From: Apostichopus japonicus
Lineage: Eukaryota > Echinodermata > Holothuroidea > Aspidochirotida > Stichopodidae
Direction of reading: 5' to 3'
Assembly: GCF_037975245.1 (NCBI RefSeq)
Contig: NC_092575.1
Span: 15,048,310 to 15,112,309 of the forward strand
DNA: 64,000 bases
Below, one piece after another: positions 58,801-64,000 of this stretch (its first letter is position 1; each line of letters opens with the position of its first letter). The notes under the pieces are model-generated. The model had not been told where the DNA came from. It saw only the letters and a list, made by a program, of their open reading frames with translations, and made no database searches. The position numbers and the translations under genes are program-made.

Positions 58801-60696
58801 TTGCAAGTAGATTTCAAAATGACTTCTTAGAAGCCTTGCTCTTCGATATTAAGCTCTGTCATAGAGGAGCACCAAACTACAATATCTCAATATGGGTAAC
58901 TACTCTCACAGTGACAGTAAAATTCTTCTTAAAATGTAATCATGCTTGAACTAGCTGGTACGAGGGAATGAGGGGTGGTGGGGGGGGGGGGATGATGGCC
59001 ATTAATCGTAAGGCAATCTTTACAGGTAAACTATATGAGCTTTGAGGGCAGAGGGGTGCAGTTGGGAGAAGGTAGAAAACAGTATTGTGGTGATGAATGG
59101 GAGGGTGGAGGGGGTGGGGGGGGGGGAGACAGCTCGTTCTTTAGCAAGAATACAGAGACGAATAAGGCAGGGTGTGGGGTGGGGGTGGGGGAAGGGGTGG
59201 AAGTTAAATGCGTGCAGTGAAAGGAACATAATGTAATCATTCCACACGGTGATTGAGTATGACTGATATATTATATTATAGTTTATTGCGATTCTTACCG
59301 TTAGTTTTTGGGTTTTCAGTGCCGGGAACACATGTGGAATCGTTAATACACGGGCGTATTGTAGGATCCTAAAACGAGTCAGTGAGGAAAAAAAAAGAAG
59401 AGGCTATGAAAGTGATGAAACTAGTCAAATGTTACTTCTAGAAATTTGAAGAAAAAAAAACGAAGAATTGACTCTGAAAATGTTTCATCCAAATTGATAT
59501 GATTATTCGTATTATTGGCTTGCACGATGAGTTTAATACTTTTGAAGGGAAATAAAACACGATAAATGTTATCGATGGTTCAAAACATAATATATCAATA
59601 TAAGAATATCCATTTTTTAATTTTGTAAAAGAGTATTTTTCATGCCCCCAAAAATGGTCATTTGACAGTTGACGTATACTAAGAACAGGTCTTTCGCCAT
59701 AACTAGATAGATCTCTAAGTCCAAATTGAAGCCAGAATCCGCTAAAATTGAGTCTTTTTAGTGAGCCGTTCCATTGAGCAACCCCACTCCCCGCCATGAC
59801 TGAAACGGAGTTCAGTTCCCGGACGTAGAAGAAGAACACGGAGCGAAAATCAACGTATTAAGGGCTGTATTAAGCGCTGTATTAAGCGCTATATAAATGT
59901 AATTTATTATTATTTATTACATCACTATTACGTCGTCGTTACATGGTTCCATTTTAACCTCATGCAGCCTCTGAAGAAGATCCTGCTAGGATCGCAACGT
60001 TAGGCCCTATTACTTACACATTCTCTTACACAGGCTCTTTAGTGGATAAAGCAGTTTGCTAGCAGTTTTTGTTTTATTTTTATTTTTCTTGTTCCATTTT
60101 AGTTCGTATCGTATCGTATCGTTGATGTTGTTATTGTTGTTGTTTGCTTCTTATATTATTTGCCATCATTTTTTTGGTACTATTTCAAGTGTTTTACTTC
60201 TACCTCCCCCCCCCCATTCTTGTTAATTTCTTTTAACGAGGGAGGGGTGTTCGGAGGGTTTAATCAACTCTTGAGATTTTCAGTATTAATAGAAGGCGCC
60301 CTAAAAAATAGCTATTTTGCTTAACTTGTTGATTATATGAAACTTGGTAAAGCATTAATTAAGATGCTTCTTTTTTATCCACAACATCACCGTGTTATGT
60401 CTGTAATATGAATAAAATCAGTTGATATACCTGTGAGTTAGCACTATCGGTTTTGCTATGTTTGTTATGCTTTGTTATGCTAAAAGGCGCCATTGCTAAA
60501 TGTAACGGTTGAATGTAAATCTGGACGGTATCATACAAAACAATTCGATATTAAACTTTATCTCTTCTGAATCGACCTTACAGATACTGTCATAGGTAAA
60601 TGCATAAAGTATGCGCGCACTCACCTCTGCGCACTCTCCTCGAGTTTGTCTGTTAGTTAGCACCATGTTAGTCATCACAAAAAAGCCGTTGCTCTG
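47518..60696 (-). CDS. P2RX: P2X purinoceptor (ATP-gated cation channel), 5' partial
   Basis: Nine exons join in phase into 981 nt, encoding 326 residues and a stop. P2X subunits form plasma-membrane trimers that open to cations when ATP binds between subunits. All ten ectodomain cysteines are present, in [46 protein letters not shown] and KHCVPK. ATP-site residues in view are the T of NFT, the N and R of NFR, and the K of LTKAYG. TM2 is the [20 protein letters not shown] region with the conserved D, followed by the YxxxK trafficking motif in YYKECK. Four N-glycosylation sequons are seen. The C tail is about 74 residues past the last core lysine and serine/threonine-rich. TM1 and the first ATP-site lysines belong to two missing upstream exons. 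It most resembles the P2X4 type, but paralogue assignment is uncertain. Confidence 0.92.
50100..50660. repeat. Degenerate tandem array, about 60-65 bp units
   Basis: Repeated variants of ACTGAAAGTGATTGAATTC then CAAATAATTCTCATATTTCT and TATTTAAAGA recur about eight or nine times. It lies between two P2X exons. Confidence 0.6.
51529..51735. repeat. Foldback element with 35-bp near-perfect arms
   Basis: The arms at 51529-51563 and 51701-51735 (TTATGGAACGCGAAAAGGGC and complement) differ at very few positions. The centre repeats GTTTAGACAAC about five times. It abuts a LINE reverse transcriptase fragment on its right side, so it may have inserted into or recombined with it. Confidence 0.7.
51740..52152 (+). 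mobile_element. LINE 3' fragment (L2/CR1-like)
   Basis: The plus strand encodes [20 protein letters not shown], the usual C-terminal signature of L2/CR1-type reverse transcriptase ORFs, stopping near 51907. A 3' UTR with ACAAGCCCTATAGGG and a tail of ATGAA words ends near 52152, like the fragment at 34040. It is antisense to the P2X gene and 5' truncated. Confidence 0.7.
53235..54985. repeat. ACGTACGT-rich palindromic satellite, split by a hAT element
   Basis: Blocks at 53235-53292, 53698-53889 and 54912-54985 repeat TACGTACGTGATAATTATTA and variants. The core ACGTACGTACGT is self-complementary, and units appear in both orientations. The block between 53293 and 53697 has only scattered ACGTA words. 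Confidence 0.75.
53890..54911. mobile_element. Nonautonomous hAT element, 1,022 bp, intact target duplication
   Basis: The inverted ends CACTGGCGGATCCA match over 14 bases, and the flanks carry a perfect 8-bp duplication ATCACGTA at 53882-53889 and 54912-54919. Internally, two G/C-rich blocks (about 53945-53995 and 54282-54330) are duplicates sharing AAGGGGAGGGGGTG and CCCCCTCCCCTTTTG. A GCGGGTC-rich patch is at 54672-54727. No transposase was seen. It lies in a P2X intron. Confidence 0.85.
55789..55872. repeat. (AT)n microsatellite
   Basis: About 84 bp of AT dinucleotides with one TTT interruption, 79 bp upstream of a P2X exon in transcript direction. Confidence 0.9.
56290..57020. repeat. 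Direct duplication (about 56290-56405 and 56740-57020)
   Basis: Both copies share CCTCAATCACCC, ATTACGTCTTAAAATAGTCT and CAATCGAACATAT. The continuation of the first copy resumes at 56687 (AACATATTAATCCAG), after the palindromic insertion. Confidence 0.65.
56399..56693. mobile_element. Palindromic foldback element with 7-bp direct repeat
   Basis: The insert at 56406-56686 (281 bp) is an imperfect palindrome. Its inner arms (about 56488-56534 and 56570-56617) are nearly perfect over GCATGTGCTATTAGGATTAC and neighbours. AACATAT flanks both sides (56399-56405, 56687-56693) and the insertion interrupts one copy of a local duplication, which marks its edges. No ORF. Confidence 0.6.
59861..59920 (+). 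mobile_element. 3' tail of a SINE or CR1-like element
   Basis: TTAAGCGCTATATAAATGTA followed by ATTTATTATTATTTATTA is a tail type common to LINE/SINE families in aquatic animals. The upstream body is not recognisable. A similar GGCGCTTTATAAATTTAATT occurs near 23602. Confidence 0.45.
59968..60085 (+). mobile_element. Penelope-like element terminal fragment
   Basis: This block parallels 39842-39955: CTGAAGAAGATCCTGCTAGG, ATCGCAACGTTAGGCC, ACACAGGCTCTTTAGTGGAT and GCAGTTTGCTAGCAGTTTT. The hammerhead-like core has CTGAAGA for CTGATGA, GCAAC for GAAAC and GTT for GTC, so it should be inactive. Confidence 0.65.
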
Positions 60697-61560
60697 CTGT
60701 AGAAAAATTGGTAAAACACGAGGTAAAAAATATTGATATCCCATAATGCACTTGAGTTTTTTTCTTACGACAATGGAACAGAAGAAGAAGAAGAAAGATA
60801 AGGAAAATAAAGACCCCCCCCCAAACGAAAGGAGGGTATGCTTATCTGAATCATTTTGAAGCGCAACGCAGACCTTTGACTAATAGCCCATCTTAGCAGA
60901 CTAGTATGTACGACTAACATAGTTTTAGTCCTGTGTGACCAGCACCAAGGTGTCTCTTTTAATTTTTTCTATGGTTCGGTTACTTCATATTTGTTAATTA
61001 ACGTTAATTTATTTTGTCCCCTCCTCCTCCCCACCAACCCACCCCCTCCCTAGAAAAAGTCACAAGCCTTACCAGCATTCTGTATGTTATTTAATTATTC
61101 AGTTTCAATTCCCTGGTATTTTTCTATTGTATTGATATATATTTAAAGGATAGCAAAATTTATAAATATATTCCATTTTATTTCAATTGGAAATCGTTTT
61201 ATCCCTAGAGATGGATAGCGCTCAAGTTGTCACAATTTGTTCCAACTGTGGATGTTAAACAAACAAAAAATATATTAGATGCATATTTCTCTAACCGCGA
61301 AGGCCCAACAAATTTGGCGACAAGGAACTGCTTCTTTCTGTAATATCGCCGTCGTTTAGTAACACTTGAGTCCAGCTGTTTGCTTTTCATCAATTGCTAA
61401 AATTTACTGGAATGTATTTTGACAGCTCACAAGAACAGGAGAGGAAACATTTGAACGTCCCTCTGCAAACGTTGCAAGGTAATCCATATGACCACAAGAC
61501 GCACCTGGTGCACTTTATCCGTACCAGCGAATTATAATAAAAGGATGGCTTTAGCAGAAG
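60697..61560. other. P2X intron, no exon recognised
   Basis: The two missing 5' P2X exons were looked for on the minus strand here and were not found. Only a C run near 60814 and a C-rich patch near 61020-61050 stand out. Confidence 0.5.
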
Positions 61561-61950
61561 TTAAAGGGTGTGAAGACTCGCGCAACGTCCTAATGCCGGT
61601 AATTTGACCTAGTTTCGAATGAGGTGTAACAGAACACCACCACCACCACCACCATCGATCCAGAAAATACACACACAGCTTGCCAACGTCGGTAATTAGA
61701 CACTAGTGTACAGTCAGTACATACAGCTGCGGTCAATACCCACATCACAGTAATACAAACGATACAGCGATGGACATCTCAGTCCAGCTAAAGATAACAA
61801 TTAAGGTATCACGTTTCATTACTGCATGCATTTTGTAGCGACACGAACAAAACGTCACTTTCAAGCACAGAAAGTTAACTTTTTTTCTAGATGGCCGCTC
61901 GCGGTTTGGGGCGAGTCTTCAATGCCTTTAAGTCTTGCTGTTTTTCAGTC
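61561..61950 (+). repeat. Unclassified dispersed repeat, copy 2
   Basis: It matches 26497-26876 across most of its length, with an extra CAC trinucleotide run (61636-61652). It ends in GTCTTGCTGTTTTTCAGTCC and passes directly into the GAA tract, so the tract may have grown from the tail of this element. Confidence 0.8.
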
Positions 61951-61951
61951 C

Positions 61952-62886
61952 AAGAAGAAGAAGAAGAAGAAGAAGAAGAAGAAGAAGAAGAAGAAGAAGA
62001 AGAAGAAGAAGAAGAAGAAGAGAAGAAGAAGAAGAAGAAGAAGAAGAAGAAGAAGAAGAAGAAGAAGAAGAAGAAGAAGAAGAAGAAGAAGAAGAGAAGA
62101 AGAAGAAGAAGAGAAGAAGAAGAAGAAGAAGAAGAAGAAGAAGAAGAAGAAGAAGAAGAAGAAGAAGAAGAAGAAGAGAAGAAGAAGAAGAAGAAGAAGA
62201 AGAAGAAGAAGAAGAAGAAGAAGAAGAAGAAGAAGAAGAAGAAGAAGAAGAAGAAGAAGAAGAAGAAGAAGAAGAAGAAGAAGAAGAAGAAGAAGAAGAA
62301 GAAGAAGAAGAAAGAAGAAGAAGAAGAAGAAGAAGAAGAAGAAGAAGAAGAAGAAGAAGAAGAAGAAGAAGAAGAAGAAGAAGAAAGAAGAAGAAGAAGA
62401 AGAAGAAGAAGAAGAAGAGAAGAAGAAGAAGAAAGAAGAAGAAGAAGAAGAAGGAAGAAGAAGAAGAAGAAGAAGAAGAAGAAGAAGAAGAAGAAGAAGA
62501 AGAAGAAGAAGAAGAAGAAGAAGAAGAAGAAGAAAGAAGAAGAAGAAGAAGAAGAAGAAGAAGAAGAAGAAGAAGAAGAAGAAGAAGAAGAAGAAGAAGA
62601 AGAAGAAGAAGAAAGAAGAAGAAGAAGAAGAAGAAGAAGAAGAAGAAGAAGAAGAAGAAGAAGAAGAAGAAGAAGAAGAAGAAGAAGAAGAAGAAGAAGA
62701 GAAGAAGAGAAGAAGAAGAAGAAGAAGAAGAAGAAGAAGAAGAAGAAGAAGAAGAAGAAGAAGAAGAAGAAGAAGAAGAAGAGAAGAAGAAGAAGAAGAA
62801 GAAGAAGAAGAAGAAGAAGAAGAAGAAGAAGAAGAAGAAGAAGAAGAAGAAGAAGAAGAAGAAGAAGAAGAAGAAGAAGAAGAAAA
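61952..62886 (+). repeat. Giant (GAA)n tract, about 935 bp
   Basis: Nearly pure AAG/GAA trinucleotides, interrupted by about 14 single-base gains or losses that shift the repeat phase. Six-frame ORFs of poly-Lys, poly-Arg, poly-Glu, poly-Phe, poly-Leu and poly-Ser across it are artefacts. It lies upstream of the first visible P2X exon, presumably in an intron of that gene. Confidence 0.97.
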
Positions 62887-64000
62887 CCAAAGAGTGCTAG
62901 TAATATGCTAATAATTGCTACAGCTATTCCAATATTCAAGATATGCAACTTTAAAAGGTGCTTAAATTATGGAATGTACCTTTAAAATATCTTTTATACC
63001 CAAATGGACGGTGAAATCATTTCTTCAGTGCACTATCAATGTTAATCCATTGTTTCATAAATTGTAATTATTCAACGGAAACATGTTCCTTTAACTTCAT
63101 GTAAATAACATAGCAACCGTGGATAAAATTCAGCACCATTTATCCTTGACAAATTCTTAAAATATTATTGAAAAAAAGTCTCATTGAGCTATGTGTATAG
63201 CATCGGAGGAACCGACGTAGTAATCTGTTTATTAGATTATATCATAGTCTAGTCACTGTAACCCATGAACCTCGGTAATTCAAAGGGTCATTTCTCAAAA
63301 ATATAAAAATGTTAGACATATTTAGACATACAACCTGGAATGTTAGCAACGGATTGTAACGGTCTAACAACATATCTCCGCTCGTCAACCATTTTAAATT
63401 ATCTTGTTCTTTACAGTGTATAGGATAGTTATTGTAATATTAAATCCATTTACGTTTGCCCTATAGGGAGAGGTAGTGATGGGAGTAGGTTTTGGGCGTT
63501 GGGGTTGGGGGTGGGGGGTGGGGGGTTGGGGGGGCTTCCATCGCTGTACCGCTACTATATCACTTCATAAGTGACGAGTTTTTACAATGACACACCACGT
63601 AGAAACTCATATACTTTATATTCGCAAACACATACGCGCGCACACATTGACACGCGCATTATCGTCACAACTCTACCAGATATCCGTCCGAATCCGTTCT
63701 GCGAATTCCAACTATATAAGACCTTCAGCACACTGAAGACATTCAGCTGATCTACAGGTGAGGCACACATTCACTCTCCACCTCTCTCCACCTGTATACG
63801 AGGAGAGCGACAGTTGAGGGGAAAACATGATAAAGCTTCCATTACTCAGTTCCATATCTTCTTAATACATAGAACTTATCCCGACTAAGCTGTAGGCTTA
63901 TAGTGTTGGCTGATTAACCCTCTCCATTTTTATCGTGAGTATTCGTTCAGTTAAGTGTGTACACAGAGATACAAACATTTTGTTGTTTGCTGTTTCTACT
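62887..64000. other. Non-coding stretch at window end
   Basis: No P2X 5' exon was recognised. A G-rich block at 63480-63535 (runs of GGGG and longer separated by T) could form G-quadruplexes. Confidence 0.45.

Larger units (their letters stand above)
47518..60696 (-). other. P2RX: P2X exon map
   Basis: In transcript order: 60625-60696, 59299-59368, 58438-58531, 57900-57986, 55578-55710, 52644-52759, 51125-51281, 49747-49854, 47518-47661. All introns are GT-AG on the minus strand, and the split codons complete correctly (G|GT, TT|A, AA|G, AG|A). The exon at 51125-51281 covers YYRENGT through ALLSL in one piece; from memory, vertebrate P2X4 splits this part in two. The stop is the complement of 47518-47520. 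Confidence 0.9.

Noticed and set aside
59438-59839. 133-aa minus-strand ORF in the P2X intron
   Set aside because: No family resemblance and no plausible splice connection; the P2X exons on both sides join in phase without it.
61826-62985. Several 320-364 aa ORFs of poly-Lys, poly-Arg, poly-Glu, poly-Phe, poly-Leu, poly-Ser
   Set aside because: They are translations of the GAA/TTC tract in different frames; the flanking residues match no known protein.
60697-64000. Possible P2X exons 1 and 2
   Set aside because: No minus-strand segment resembles the N-terminal region, TM1 or the first ATP-binding lysine motif, so they are taken to lie outside the window.

Overview
This window is animal nuclear DNA. 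It is AT-rich, with long introns, GT-AG splice sites, many microsatellites and decayed DNA transposons. The best guess is a marine invertebrate deuterostome, possibly an echinoderm such as a sea cucumber. That guess rests on how close the encoded VPS18 and P2X proteins are to the vertebrate ones together with the repeat style. It is an inference, because no taxon-specific marker was seen.

Three protein-coding genes are supported. (1) A first exon of a TLC-domain membrane protein of the TLCD1/2 type lies on the minus strand at 7206-7459; the rest was not found and probably lies to the left. (2) A complete VPS18 gene, the RING-finger core subunit of the HOPS and CORVET tethering complexes, lies on the plus strand at 14273-40656. 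Its 24 coding exons join in frame to 986 codons plus a stop. (3) A P2X ATP-gated cation channel lies on the minus strand at 47518-60696. Nine coding exons were found, from the exon starting the upper ectodomain to the stop, all phases agree, and all ten ectodomain cysteines are present. Its first two exons (N terminus, TM1, first ATP-site lysines) are not in view and should lie beyond 64000. VPS18 and the P2X gene are convergent; the TLCD-like gene and VPS18 are divergent.

Layout: 1-7205 presumed TLCD-like intron with duplications, a palindromic element and a Mutator-like element that has inserted into its own kind; 7206-7459 TLCD-like exon; 8351-11993 decayed hAT element with an exact 8-bp target duplication; 13001-13291 tRNA-derived SINE; 14243-41130 VPS18 with minisatellites, a second SINE, LINE and Penelope-like debris in its introns; 41131-47517 intergenic with a degenerate 270-bp tandem array and TA tracts; 47518-64000 the P2X gene with a hAT element, LINE debris, ACGT satellite, a palindromic element and a giant GAA tract in its introns.

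The most unusual sequence is the intron after VPS18 exon 23. The last part of that exon, with its splice donor, has been amplified into 16 tandem copies (one exonic, 15 intronic), and every copy keeps a CAG|GTA donor core. I found no evidence of a prokaryote-style defence system or a new multi-gene system. The novelty lies in transposon architecture and exon-derived repeats.
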